The notes under the pieces were generated by a model. It made no database searches and was not told the DNA's origin. It saw only the letters and a list, made by a program, of their open reading frames with translations. Position numbers and translations under genes: made by a program. 35,116 bases of DNA from Nostoc sp. JL34. GTDB lineage: Bacteria > Cyanobacteriota > Cyanobacteriia > Cyanobacteriales > Nostocaceae. The stretch is taken from positions 1-35,116 of the forward strand of contig NZ_JABXKQ010000167.1 of the NCBI RefSeq assembly GCF_017114945.1, written 5' to 3'. Position 1 is the first letter of the stretch; each line of letters begins with the position of its first letter. Positions 1 to 8,245 of this stretch are shown piece after piece.

Positions 1-24
1 CTATCTCTTTGTGTCAACTACTTT

Positions 25-109
25 TTCCAAATTAATTTGGAATGGCTTTGGAGTCGCCTGAAACTGACCACAGTGCTGGGTTGTAGGCAACAATGGTTTA
101 TGCACTGTG
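25..109 (+). promoter_or_regulatory. Structured leader upstream of glyQ (palindrome plus nested inverted repeat)
   Basis: The 130 bases before glyQ contain two symmetric elements. The first is a perfect 18-bp palindrome, TTCCAAATTAATTTGGAA (25-42). The second is an 8-bp inverted repeat, CACAGTGC (69-76) with GCACTGTG (102-109), which encloses a smaller GTTG/CAAC hairpin near 80-91. An AAGGA sequence lies about 10 nt before the GTG start. The palindrome could be an operator, and the nested repeat could fold in the mRNA leader and affect ribosome access. It matches no riboswitch class I recognise. The symmetry is seen directly; the regulatory role is inferred. Confidence 0.35.
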
Positions 110-130
110 TTGACTAAGGATGGGTGAAGC

Positions 131-1054
131 GTGAATTTTCAGTCGGTAATAGCTTTATTGCATCAGTTCTGGGGCGATCGCGGTTGTCTTATTGCCCAGC
201 CCTACGATATTGAGAAGGGGGCTGGTACTAAGAATCCCCAGACATTTTTAAGAGCATTGGGGCCGGAACCGTGGTCTGTAGTATATGTTGAACCATGCCG
301 TCGTCCTACAGATGGACGGTACGGCGAAAACCCCAATCGCTTCCAACACTATTATCAGTACCAAGTTCTGATCAAACCGTCGCCAGATAATATCCAGGAG
401 ATTTATCTTGATTCGTTAAGGGCTTTAGGCATTCGTCCTGAAGACCACGATATTCGGTTTGTAGAGGATAACTGGGAAGATGCGACGGTGGGAGCTTGGG
501 GAACTGGATGGGAAGTATGGTTAGATGGGATGGAAGTTACTCAATTTACTTACTTCCAACAGTGTGGAGGAATTGATTGCCGTCCGGTATCGATTGAGAT
601 TACATACGGGTTAGAGCGGTTGACAATGTATCTCCAGCAGGTAGAAGCATTTACAAAGATCCAGTGGACAGACAATATTACTTATGGAGATGTTTTCCTG
701 CAAAGTGAGATTGAGCAGTGTACATATAACTTTGAAGCTTCAAATCCTGAGTTGCTACTGACACTATTTAACTTATACGAGCAGGAAGCTACCCAATTGA
801 CGGAGCGAGGATTGGTCTTGCCTAGCTTAGATTATGTAATGAAGTGTTCGCACACGTTTAATCTGCTGGATGCTAGAGGTGTGATTTCGGTGACGGAGAG
901 AACTCGTTATATTGCCAGGATTCGGCATTTGGCTAGGAAGGTGGCTCATTTATATGTTGAGCAAAGGGAGAAGTTGGGTTTTCCGTTGCTCGAAATCATG
1001 CCTGGGCGACTAGAAGTCGCGGCTACACAGACAAAACCTGCGGAGGCAGGTTAA
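131..1054 (+). CDS. glyQ: Glycyl-tRNA synthetase alpha subunit
   Basis: Alpha subunit of the bacterial alpha2-beta2 glycyl-tRNA synthetase, which charges tRNA-Gly in the cytoplasm with the separately encoded GlyS. The 307-residue length fits the family (about 300). Conserved blocks include FLRALGPEPW, the VEPCRRPTDGRYGENPNR stretch near residues 55-72, the DNWEDATVGAWGTGWEVW region near 112-130, FTYFQQCGG, and SIEITYGLERLTMYLQ. Start is GTG (131), with AAGGA upstream. The last 16 or so residues (from about 292) do not look like family sequence: they are encoded by an interspersed repeat that appears to have replaced or extended the original 3' end. GlyS is not in the window. Identity is secure; only the origin of the C-terminal tail is inferred. 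Confidence 0.97.
   Translation: MNFQSVIALLHQFWGDRGCLIAQPYDIEKGAGTKNPQTFLRALGPEPWSVVYVEPCRRPTDGRYGENPNRFQHYYQYQVLIKPSPDNIQEIYLDSLRALGIRPEDHDIRFVEDNWEDATVGAWGTGWEVWLDGMEVTQFTYFQQCGGIDCRPVSIEITYGLERLTMYLQQVEAFTKIQWTDNITYGDVFLQSEIEQCTYNFEASNPELLLTLFNLYEQEATQLTERGLVLPSLDYVMKCSHTFNLLDARGVISVTERTRYIARIRHLARKVAHLYVEQREKLGFPLLEIMPGRLEVAATQTKPAEAG
1004..1054 (+). repeat. Interspersed repeat copy forming the 3' end of glyQ
   Basis: This stretch contains the hairpin GCGACT-AGA-AGTCGC (1006-1020), then GGCTACACAGACAAAA, then a second hairpin AACCTGC-GGAG-GCAGGTT (1035-1052) that runs into the glyQ stop codon. The arrangement 'GTCGCGGCTACAC...AAAAC + GC-rich hairpin' is a common intergenic repeat of Nostoc-type genomes, as I remember it. 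The element just downstream (1166-1197) reads like part of its reverse complement. The second hairpin may also help end the glyQ transcript. Confidence 0.55.
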
Positions 1055-1165
1055 ACCCCTGATTTTTGCATTCTTTAAGCTAGGTATATCTTTGATGATG
1101 TGGCTGTTGCTAAAGGTCAGAAATCCCGTTAAATCTTGAGTCTAGAATATTAAAGCTACAAGGAT

Positions 1166-1191
1166 AAGGCCCGCCTGTGCGGGCTTTGTTT
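1166..1191 (+). terminator. Rho-independent-type terminator downstream of glyQ
   Basis: GCCCGC (1169-1174), loop CTGT, GCGGGC (1179-1184), then TTTGTTT. Three outer A/G-T pairs extend the stem to 9 bp. The sequence also looks like the hairpin end of the interspersed repeat seen at 1004-1054 in the opposite orientation, so it may be repeat-derived and serve as a terminator between glyQ and comEC. Confidence 0.6.
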
Positions 1192-1292
1192 GTATAAACT
1201 TGATGGACTATACTTCACCACATTGCTACCCTATCTATATTTAATTAAGTGAGCTGTAAATTCCGGTTTCCAGGTGCTTTTACAAAAATCTT

Positions 1293-3647
1293 ATGATTCA
1301 AACCAGTGGTGTAATTATTTGTCTTGGCTATATTTTTGGGTTGCTGTTTACAGCAGTTCCTTGGGGTGGTGTGTGGATTTTGGTTGTGGGGATACTGGGA
1401 GCAATTATTTTTAGAAGACGCTCAACGCTACGGCAATTTGCTCAAAAACCAGAAAATGCTGGAAGCAAAAATAAGACAGTGCCTAACACTTGGCAAACTA
1501 ATCCCCATCCTCGAATATGGCTAGCTGCTGGCTTGGTAGGATTATTGGCAACTCTATATTTTCAATGGCGAGTACCGCAACCAGGTGCAAAAGATATTAG
1601 TCAATTCGTCCCGCCTGGAAGTAGCAATAATCAAGAACAACTTGTGATTGTTCGCGGTAAAGTGGCGAGTAATCCCCGCTTGACTCGCAGTCAACGGGGA
1701 CAATTTTGGCTGGAAACGACTCAGTTAGATGAGGTCAAAAATGATAAAGGTTCAGCAGGTGTTCCAAAAGGGGTTACAGGCAAATTGTATGTGACAGTGC
1801 CTATACTTCAGGCTACTGGATTATACCCTAGTCAAGAAATTGCTGTAACTGGGATTTTGTACAAACCAAAGGCGGCTTCCAATCCTGGTGGTTTTGATTT
1901 TCAGAAGTTTCTCAAGCAAGAAGGAACGTTTGCTGGTCTAATTGGGCGACAAATAAATGTTTTGGATCAGGAACGGAAATGGGGGTGGTGGCAAATTCGG
2001 GAGCGAATTGTGCGATCGCAAGTTCGTTGGTTGGGTATTCCTGAAGGGCCTCTTGTCAGCGCAATGGTTTTAGGTAGCAAAGCTGTTGATTTACCCTACG
2101 ATATCCGCGACTTATTTGTACAAGCCGGATTAGCTCATGCTTTAGCAGCTTCTGGGTTCCAAACTTCTTTGATTTTGAGTGTAATTTTACAGTTAACGAG
2201 GCGGACAAAAAAAGGAACGCAATTTACCCTTGGTTTTTTAGCTTTAATCATTTTTCTGAGTTTAACAGGTTTTCAACCTGCGGTTCTCAGAGCCGTAATT
2301 ATGGGTTTTGCAGCATTAGTTGGTTTGCTATTAAAAAGGAAGGTAAAACAGTTGGGTTCGCTGATATTAGCGGCAACCCTGTTATTAGTGTTTAATCCTC
2401 TATGGATTTGGGATTTAGGTTTTCAACTGAGTTTTTTAGCGACATTAGGATTAGTCGTAACAGTACCCGCATTAGTCAACCGCCTAGCATGGTTACCACC
2501 TGTGATCGCTTCTTTGATTGCCGTTCCCCTAGCTGCTACTATTTGGACTTTACCTGTGCAACTTTTTGTCTTTGGAGTTGTACCATCTTATAGTTTATTG
2601 CTGAATGTGGTTAGTACTCCATTAATTTCAATTATTAGTATAGGTGGAATCATCAGTGCTTTAGTAGGTTTAATTTGGACTGAGGCAGGAAGCTTTTTAG
2701 CTGGAGTGTTACATTACCCTACTGATTGGCTAATTAAACTAGTGGAATTTTTTAGCAAGCTACCAGGAAATTCTGTGGCTGTAGGCAGCATATCCACTTG
2801 GCAGCTTCTGGCGATTTATGTACTGATTATATTGGTTTGGCTAGTGCCTTGGTGGCAGCGGTGGTGGTGGTTTGCTAATGTAATTGCGATTGGTTTGGTA
2901 TTCATTCCACTTTGGCATTCTACAAATACATTGTTTAGGATAACGGTATTAGAATCTGGTACGGAACCAATTGTAGTTGTTCAAGATCGAGGGACTGTAA
3001 CTGTAATTAATAGTGGTGATGAAGGTACAGGACGCTTCACAATCCTACCGTTTTTGCAACAGCAGGGTGTAAATCAAATCAATTGGGCGATCGCAACTGA
3101 TTTTCAAGGTAATGAAAGTAATGCTTGGTTTGAATTAATGCAACGTTTACTAATCAATAGTTTTTATGAATATTCCCCCAAAACAGATAATTCTATTACG
3201 ACTCAGGCAATTCAACAGGAACTACAAAAACATCAAGGAATTTATCAATCTTTGGCAGTTGGTCAATCTGTAAAAGCTGGTTCGATAGTAGCGCAATTAA
3301 TCAACGACCAATTACCTATCTTACAGTTACAAATTTTAGATCAAAATTGGTTGTTAGTAGGTAATGTTAAATCGAAAGAGGTACAACAACTAGTTAAAAA
3401 TGGAAGTTTGCCTCGCCCACAAGTGCTTTGGTGTGCCCCGGAATCATTGAAAGATTTAGTTATTGCTCTGCAACCACAAGTAGCGATCGCTTCTTCTGCC
3501 AATTTTGATCCAAAAACTTTATCCGAACTGAATCAAAGCAAAACCAAACTATTCTTCACAGGACGAGATGGGGCTATTCAATGGACGCCTAATGGTGAAT
3601 TTGAGGCGTTTATTGAAGCAGCAGAAAACAAGTCATCTGTTTTATAA
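1293..3647 (+). CDS. comEC: ComEC/Rec2-family DNA uptake channel protein
   Basis: Predicted inner-membrane channel carrying single-stranded DNA into the cytoplasm during natural transformation. The 784-residue protein has two N-terminal membrane segments, a soluble OB-like region (about 115-225, 'IVRGKVASNPR...'), and a multi-spanning competence domain (about 230-520) with the family signature ALAASGFQTSLI near 280 and LTGFQPAVLRAVIM near 320. A C-terminal soluble region (about 545-784) follows. That region sits where many ComEC proteins carry a metallo-beta-lactamase-like domain, but I see no HxHxDH metal-binding motif: the matching stretch reads INWAIATDFQGNESNAW. The ATG start is 101 nt past the terminator after glyQ, so it probably has its own promoter. 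The family call is firm; transformability of this strain is not shown. Confidence 0.93.
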   Translation: MIQTSGVIICLGYIFGLLFTAVPWGGVWILVVGILGAIIFRRRSTLRQFAQKPENAGSKNKTVPNTWQTNPHPRIWLAAGLVGLLATLYFQWRVPQPGAKDISQFVPPGSSNNQEQLVIVRGKVASNPRLTRSQRGQFWLETTQLDEVKNDKGSAGVPKGVTGKLYVTVPILQATGLYPSQEIAVTGILYKPKAASNPGGFDFQKFLKQEGTFAGLIGRQINVLDQERKWGWWQIRERIVRSQVRWLGIPEGPLVSAMVLGSKAVDLPYDIRDLFVQAGLAHALAASGFQTSLILSVILQLTRRTKKGTQFTLGFLALIIFLSLTGFQPAVLRAVIMGFAALVGLLLKRKVKQLGSLILAATLLLVFNPLWIWDLGFQLSFLATLGLVVTVPALVNRLAWLPPVIASLIAVPLAATIWTLPVQLFVFGVVPSYSLLLNVVSTPLISIISIGGIISALVGLIWTEAGSFLAGVLHYPTDWLIKLVEFFSKLPGNSVAVGSISTWQLLAIYVLIILVWLVPWWQRWWWFANVIAIGLVFIPLWHSTNTLFRITVLESGTEPIVVVQDRGTVTVINSGDEGTGRFTILPFLQQQGVNQINWAIATDFQGNESNAWFELMQRLLINSFYEYSPKTDNSITTQAIQQELQKHQGIYQSLAVGQSVKAGSIVAQLINDQLPILQLQILDQNWLLVGNVKSKEVQQLVKNGSLPRPQVLWCAPESLKDLVIALQPQVAIASSANFDPKTLSELNQSKTKLFFTGRDGAIQWTPNGEFEAFIEAAENKSSVL

Positions 3648-3689
3648 ACAACTCACAAACTCAATAAATTAAAACTAGTGTCAATTTCT

Positions 3690-4131
3690 ATGACAATCTA
3701 CTTTTATAGCATTCGTGAAGAATATGGCTGTTTCTCTAACTTTTCGCCCCACGGCTTTGAATTAGATGGATTGTATTGGTCAACTAGCGAACACTACTTT
3801 CAAGCGCAAAAGTTTGTGGGTACATCTCATGTAGAACAAATTCGCCTAGTTAAAACACCTAAAGATGCTGCAAAAATGGGGCGTGAAAGAACCCGTCCCC
3901 TACGTCAAGATTGGGAACAAGTTAAAGACGATATTATGCGGCAAGCTGTGCTGTGTAAATTTAAAACTCATACAGATATCAGGGATATCTTAACTTTCCA
4001 CAGAAAATGCAGAAATTGTTGAAAACTCGCCCATCGATTTTTATTGGGGTTGCGGAGCCGATGGTAGTGGTAAAAACATGCTAGGAAAAATTTTAATGGA
4101 GGTGCGAGAGATCCTGCACCATACAACGTAG
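3690..4131 (+). pseudogene. NADAR/YbiA-family gene with a +1 frameshift
   Basis: NADAR proteins (YbiA-like) are N-glycosidases: YbiA-type members act on early riboflavin intermediates, and others remove ADP-ribose from guanine in DNA. The first frame reads MTIYFYSIREEYGCFSNFSP and SEHYFQAQKFVG and runs to a stop at 4022. The conserved family end is in the +1 frame: VENSPIDFYWGCGADGSGKN, then LGKILMEVRE, stopping at 4131. Removing one T from the TTT run at 3995-3997 restores a continuous protein of about 147 residues that aligns along its length with the intact paralogue at 29879-30349. ATG 3690 is preferred to GTG 3678 because the paralogue also starts MTIYFY. This is either a recent inactivating indel or a sequence error; no programmed-frameshift signal is evident. 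Confidence 0.8.
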
Positions 4132-4516
4132 ATGTTGATAATAGAACTGTTAAATAAGATTGTTGCTATGAAAGCTTGCCCCAGTATCGACTCCTAGAGT
4201 CGAAATTGAAGGAGAGAAGCAATTAAAGTCGTGAAACTTAGATTACTAGGCTCAAAGTTCTAGTGGTATATTGCCATGAAAAAATATTTTTACTAGCGAT
4301 CGCTTCATTGATAAACTTTCACCATCGCTAAACTTATACCATTTTAGATTTTAGATTTTGAATTGGGAATTGCCTTTTGTGCCTATGTTCTGTGAATCCA
4401 TCTGTCGCATTTTTTTTTCAAATTGGTATTAGGCTGTGAGAAACCAGTCTGATGAAAGATACATCCTGTTTTTTGGGAACACTAGATTTATTACCAGACT
4501 TAACAGGAAGGGGTTG
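4132..4516. other. Intergenic stretch without a recognised gene
   Basis: AT-rich spacer between the frameshifted NADAR gene and the TPR gene. It contains one HIP1-like site (GCGATCGC near 4297) and a TTTTAGATTTTAGATTTTGAATTGGG tract-type intergenic repeat (around 4344-4369). I see no RNA gene or clear terminator. The upstream extension of the TPR reading frame (GTG at 4436) lies here but lacks a good ribosome binding site. Confidence 0.5.
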
Positions 4517-5614
4517 ATGCCTAAAGGCGAATGGAATAAGTCGAAAAATACAGTTCTCCTGCAATTACCCATAACATACCTAAAACCAGTGAAGCGTAAT
4601 ACAATTACCCATGAATTTGACTCTGGTTCACAAGCAGAAATACTACCTCCACAGGAAAGTGATGACCATTCATCGGAAGCATCCAAGCTACTACGGCAAG
4701 GAATTCAACAGCAGCAAGCTGGTGAATTAATAGCAGCGATGAAATCTTTACAACAATCCTTGGGGCTGTTTCAGGCTGTTGGAGATTTGCAAAAACAGGC
4801 ACAGGTACTTTCTTTTTTAGGATTGGTAACTTACAGCGCTGGAGACTATAAAGGTGCTATCTCTTACTCCCAAGAGTGTTTGTCTTTGCTCAAGAACATC
4901 TCAGATTTAGCAGTGCAGATGCAAGCACTTTCCCATTTAGGCAATGCATACCGTCACCTAAATGACCATAAAAAGGCAATTGAGTTTCTGGAAAAGTGTT
5001 TGAAAATAACGCAGCAACTGCAAGACAAACGCAGTCAAGTAGCAGCACTGAATAATTTGGGATTGGTGTATAAAGCTTGGGGCAACTTTATGCAGGCAAT
5101 TGAGTATCAGCAGCAAAGCCTAGAAATTGTGCGGGAACTTAAAGATAATTGGGGCGAGGAACAGGTACTCAAGAATTTAGGTAATGCTTGGTATGCTTTG
5201 GACAATTACCCAAAAGCGATCGCCTATTATGAGCAATGTGTAGTTATAGCACGCTCCTTAAAACATGTTCGCAGTGCTTCTCAGGTGCTAAAGAATCTGG
5301 GCCATGCTTGTTATACATTAGGTGATTATGCCAAAGCCATTCAGTATAATGAAGAGCGGTTGCAATTGGCCAAAGAAATTCAAGACCAGCGTAGCGAGGA
5401 ACAGTCTTTAGGTAGTTTAGTAATTGCTTGTGAAGCTTTGGGTGACTATAACAAAGCAATTGTATATTATAAAGAACGTTTGCTCTTAGCTAGGAATATC
5501 AAAGATCGTCGCAGTGAAGAACAAACTCTTGCTCGTCTGAAAGCTGCTTATGAAGCCTTGGGTGATTATGCCAAAGCTATGGAATACCAACCGAAAACAT
5601 CTCCAAATAGTTAA
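4517..5614 (+). CDS. Tetratricopeptide-repeat protein
   Basis: A 365-residue protein made almost entirely of tetratricopeptide repeats with a 40-residue period. The consensus LGxxYxxLGDYxKAIxYxE recurs about every 40 residues from about residue 60 to the C-terminus, about seven to eight units, several followed by a Q/R-S-x-E-x-Q spacer. Such arrays form superhelical scaffolds for protein binding. No catalytic domain is present. I chose ATG 4517 because AGGAAGGGG lies just upstream; the frame stays open back to GTG 4436, but that segment does not look conserved. There is no signal peptide or membrane segment, so it is probably cytoplasmic. The repeats near the C-terminus are most alike, suggesting recent internal duplication. 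The partner is unknown. Confidence 0.85.
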   Translation: MPKGEWNKSKNTVLLQLPITYLKPVKRNTITHEFDSGSQAEILPPQESDDHSSEASKLLRQGIQQQQAGELIAAMKSLQQSLGLFQAVGDLQKQAQVLSFLGLVTYSAGDYKGAISYSQECLSLLKNISDLAVQMQALSHLGNAYRHLNDHKKAIEFLEKCLKITQQLQDKRSQVAALNNLGLVYKAWGNFMQAIEYQQQSLEIVRELKDNWGEEQVLKNLGNAWYALDNYPKAIAYYEQCVVIARSLKHVRSASQVLKNLGHACYTLGDYAKAIQYNEERLQLAKEIQDQRSEEQSLGSLVIACEALGDYNKAIVYYKERLLLARNIKDRRSEEQTLARLKAAYEALGDYAKAMEYQPKTSPNS

Positions 5615-5781
5615 ACTTGATATGATGGACAGGTCAAGTATTTGAGCTAGATTGGCTAATCTCAACTTTTGACTACTACGCATTAATTCTCCAAACCTAT
5701 GCTATGTTTGCTTCTTAGTTTTTCTCTCTTTTATGAAGAAAGATGTGATTAATGCACAGCGTAAATTGGCTAAGGTATTGA

Positions 5782-6330
5782 ATGTTGTTACATAATGTTA
5801 TGAGGGAATTAAATCTCTTGCCTGAGCAAATCATCATCTTTGACTACGATACCCACTGGGCAATTCTCTTTGGGAAACTACGGGTTACTGTAGCCGAGGT
5901 TCTTGGTGACTTGGCATTGGCCATTGAACACGTAGGCAGCACCTCTGTACCTGGACTCCCAGCAAAGCCAATTATCGATATGGACGTGGTAGTAGAGACA
6001 TCTGCCCAAATCCCAAAGGTGAGTGAGCGACTCGCTACTCTAGGGTATGTGTATGAAGGTGATAAAGGCATTAAAGGGCGGGAAGCCTTTGTTTGTCCAC
6101 CAAACAAAGCACGGCATCATCTTTACGTATGCCCACGCGATAGTGAGGCACTCAAATTCCACCTATTATTCCGAGACTATCTTCTTAAACATTCCAATGA
6201 AGCGCAAAGATATGGGTGTCTAAAACGAGAACTCGCTCTTAAGTTCACAAATGACATCGAAGCGTATACTAATGGTAAAACTGCATACATTCAAATGATC
6301 ATTGAACGAGCATTAAAAGATGGTTACTAG
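5782..6330 (+). CDS. GrpB/UPF0157 nucleotidyltransferase-fold protein
   Basis: A 182-residue protein of the GrpB family (UPF0157). The diagnostic block is IEHVGSTSVPGLPAKPIIDM followed by DVVV (about residues 48-71), which carries the G-S-T and D-x-D pattern of the nucleotidyltransferase fold. KARHHLYVCPRDSEAL and LLFRDYLLKH in the middle are also family hallmarks. The substrate is unknown; distant relatives are fused to dephospho-CoA kinase (CoaE). It is single-gene, flanked by the TPR gene upstream and a convergent phosphoribosyltransferase 30 nt downstream. An internal ATG at 5800 is an alternative start. The family call is firm; the function is open. Confidence 0.85.
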   Translation: MLLHNVMRELNLLPEQIIIFDYDTHWAILFGKLRVTVAEVLGDLALAIEHVGSTSVPGLPAKPIIDMDVVVETSAQIPKVSERLATLGYVYEGDKGIKGREAFVCPPNKARHHLYVCPRDSEALKFHLLFRDYLLKHSNEAQRYGCLKRELALKFTNDIEAYTNGKTAYIQMIIERALKDGY

Positions 6331-6360
6331 CAACGCTAGCAATAACATCTCTTGGAGTTA

Positions 6361-7029
6361 TTAGTGTTGCTGGAGATATACAAGAACTTCTAATGTATCT
6401 ACTTGGGGAAATTGGGCGTAAAAATTACTCACACTCCAGAAGGGTTCCGGTGTTTCCAAAACTATTGTGCGATCGCCCCACTGTTCCAACCAGGGTAGCA
6501 ATTTTTGTGGCGCTACTGGAGTACATAGCCAAACTGCTGCTGGAGAAAGCGCTTTGATGGCAGTTGCCGCTACCGCTATTGTCATACCTGTAGCAATGCC
6601 ATCATCAACTAAGATAAGTGTGGCATCCTCTGCATTGAACTGCGGACAAGCAGGAATTAATTGAGCCTCAAGAGATTTAGCAAGGTTTATCGCTTTATTT
6701 AAAGCTACTTCCCGCCACCGCGCATCATGTTTAGGGCGAAATAGCTTTTGATCAGCCCAAAGAACATTCCCCGAAGTAGTGACTGCACCAATTGCTAACT
6801 CTGGGTTTTCTGGATGGCTAATCTTTTTCGCTACGACGATTGTCAACGGACAATTTAAAAGACGTGCTATTGGTGCTGCTACTGGTATACCCCCTCTGGG
6901 CAAAGCATAAACAATTGGTACAGGCTTTACCCCAGAATCAATAGCTTGCTGAGTCAAAACATCATGAATTACTCGCGCCAATACCTCACCCGCATGGGTG
7001 CGATCGGCAAAAAGTGGGGTATGTGACAT
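6361..7029 (-). CDS. Phosphoribosyltransferase-domain protein
   Basis: A 222-residue type I phosphoribosyltransferase-like protein. The PRPP-binding loop is ATLILVDDGIATGMTIAVAA (about residues 135-154), and an upstream ALPRGGIPVAAPIA block matches the N-terminal half of the fold. Stand-alone proteins of this type, beginning MSxTPLFADR and containing ARVIHDVLTQ, are common in cyanobacteria; the acceptor base is unknown and they are not one of the standard salvage enzymes. I took the ATG at 7029 (MSHTPLFADR), not the one five codons upstream, by similarity to that usual N-terminus. It is divergent from the uracil-DNA glycosylase gene, with a 190-nt shared spacer. Confidence 0.82.
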   Translation of the reverse strand: MSHTPLFADRTHAGEVLARVIHDVLTQQAIDSGVKPVPIVYALPRGGIPVAAPIARLLNCPLTIVVAKKISHPENPELAIGAVTTSGNVLWADQKLFRPKHDARWREVALNKAINLAKSLEAQLIPACPQFNAEDATLILVDDGIATGMTIAVAATAIKALSPAAVWLCTPVAPQKLLPWLEQWGDRTIVLETPEPFWSVSNFYAQFPQVDTLEVLVYLQQH

Positions 7030-7221
7030 AGTTTTCCCCAGCATCTTAGGACGGCACTGCTTTTATCATGACTGAATTTTGTCTCAAATTAACTGATACA
7101 ATAAGATTTGTATAAATAATTAAGTATTCAGCAAAAGTCTATTTATTCTGATAAATCTCCAACCAGAGCGGTATTTAACTCAGATATAACAGCTGGCGCT
7201 GATGCCAAAATCCTGATTTTC

Positions 7222-7902
7222 ATGAGCAGCGAAACCCAACTTAGCCTCTTCGACGACTCAAGCTTTAACCAACGAGAACTAATTCCCACAGATGCAAAAA
7301 TTGCGATCGCTCCGGGAACTTATTCCAGCATCACGGAGTTGACAGAGCATTGCGATCGCTGCCACCGTTGTCCATTGGGAGACACTCGTACCCATGCCGT
7401 TGTCGGACGTGGTAATCTCAAAGCACCAATTATGGTTATAGGGGAAGCGCCCGGTCAAAATGAGGACGAAACTGGTTTACCATTTGTAGGCAGATCAGGG
7501 CAGTTGTTGGAGAAAATTTTGGCATCCGTGAATCTAACTACTGAGCATGATGTATATATTTGCAATATCAACAAATGTCGCCCACCAGATAATAGAGTTC
7601 CCACTCCTGTGGAAGTTGCGGCTTGTCTACCCTATTTATTAGAACAAATTCGCCTAGTTGACCCCAAAATAATTCTGCTAACAGGTGCAACTGCTGTCAA
7701 AGGAATCACTGGTGATAAGCGGGGGATTACGAAAATTCGCGGTCAGTGGTTGGAGTGGGAAGGACGTTTATGTATGCCAATTTTTCATCCTTCCTACTTG
7801 CTGCGTAACCCTTCTAAGGAACAAGGTGCGCCGAAATGGTTGATGTGGCAGGATATTCGAGCAGTGCGTGCCAAGTTAAACGAAATCCAAAATAACAGCT
7901 AA
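7222..7902 (+). CDS. Family-4-type uracil-DNA glycosylase with Fe-S cluster
   Basis: Removes uracil from DNA to start base-excision repair. The 226-residue protein has the motif 1 region GEAPGQNEDETGLPFVG (74-90) and the motif 2 region HPSYLLR (189-195). Four cysteines are spaced as in the 4Fe-4S family 4 enzymes: C47 and C50 in CDRCHRCPLG, C119 in NKCRPPDNR, and C135. The E/D pattern in GEAPGQNE is that of family 4 rather than Ung (family 1). ATG start at 7222. It is probably monocistronic. Confidence in family is high; substrate range is inferred from family. Confidence 0.92.
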   Translation: MSSETQLSLFDDSSFNQRELIPTDAKIAIAPGTYSSITELTEHCDRCHRCPLGDTRTHAVVGRGNLKAPIMVIGEAPGQNEDETGLPFVGRSGQLLEKILASVNLTTEHDVYICNINKCRPPDNRVPTPVEVAACLPYLLEQIRLVDPKIILLTGATAVKGITGDKRGITKIRGQWLEWEGRLCMPIFHPSYLLRNPSKEQGAPKWLMWQDIRAVRAKLNEIQNNS

Positions 7903-7951
7903 TTCGGTAAACCTGCTCAAAATCTCTACAATTTTTGTCAAGCCTGATGCA

Positions 7952-8245
7952 GTGCATTTAGCGTTGTTTACTGAGTTGACAATTTCAGTGCCGACGTTAT
8001 TCGTGGGCTTTAATATTTTGACAAGTAGCTTCAGCTTTTATCTGGGCAATTCCGAAAGACTGACACAACTGTGGCGAAATGCCATACTTACTTCTCAGTA
8101 CCTATCCAACAACTTTGTTTGAGGAAACGGTAAAGTTACTGCTATACACCTTGATTCTGGCTGGATTTTTGACTTATTCGTCGATTGAAATATTGCGATC
8201 GCTATCTTTGATTCATGCCGTGGTACAAGTGAACAAAATTTTGAA
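7952..8245 (+). pseudogene. Possible remnant of a small membrane-protein gene
   Basis: The 340-nt gap after the glycosylase has two short plus-strand frames that look coding. One begins at GTG 7952 and runs to TGA 8122, encoding a hydrophobic stretch around ISVPTLFVGFNILTSSF and then LGNSERLTQLWRNAIL. The second, open from 8079 past 8245, encodes FEETVKLLLYTLILAGFLTYSSIEILRSLS-type hydrophobic sequence. Joined by one frameshift they would make a two-helix membrane protein, and the second frame overlaps the 3' end of the convergent transglutaminase-fold gene. I do not recognise the family; it may be chance. Confidence 0.25.

Noticed and set aside
3995..3997. TTT run in the NADAR gene considered as programmed frameshifting
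   Set aside because: No rare codon, stop codon or downstream structure of the kind that drives programmed frameshifts; a simple indel is more likely.
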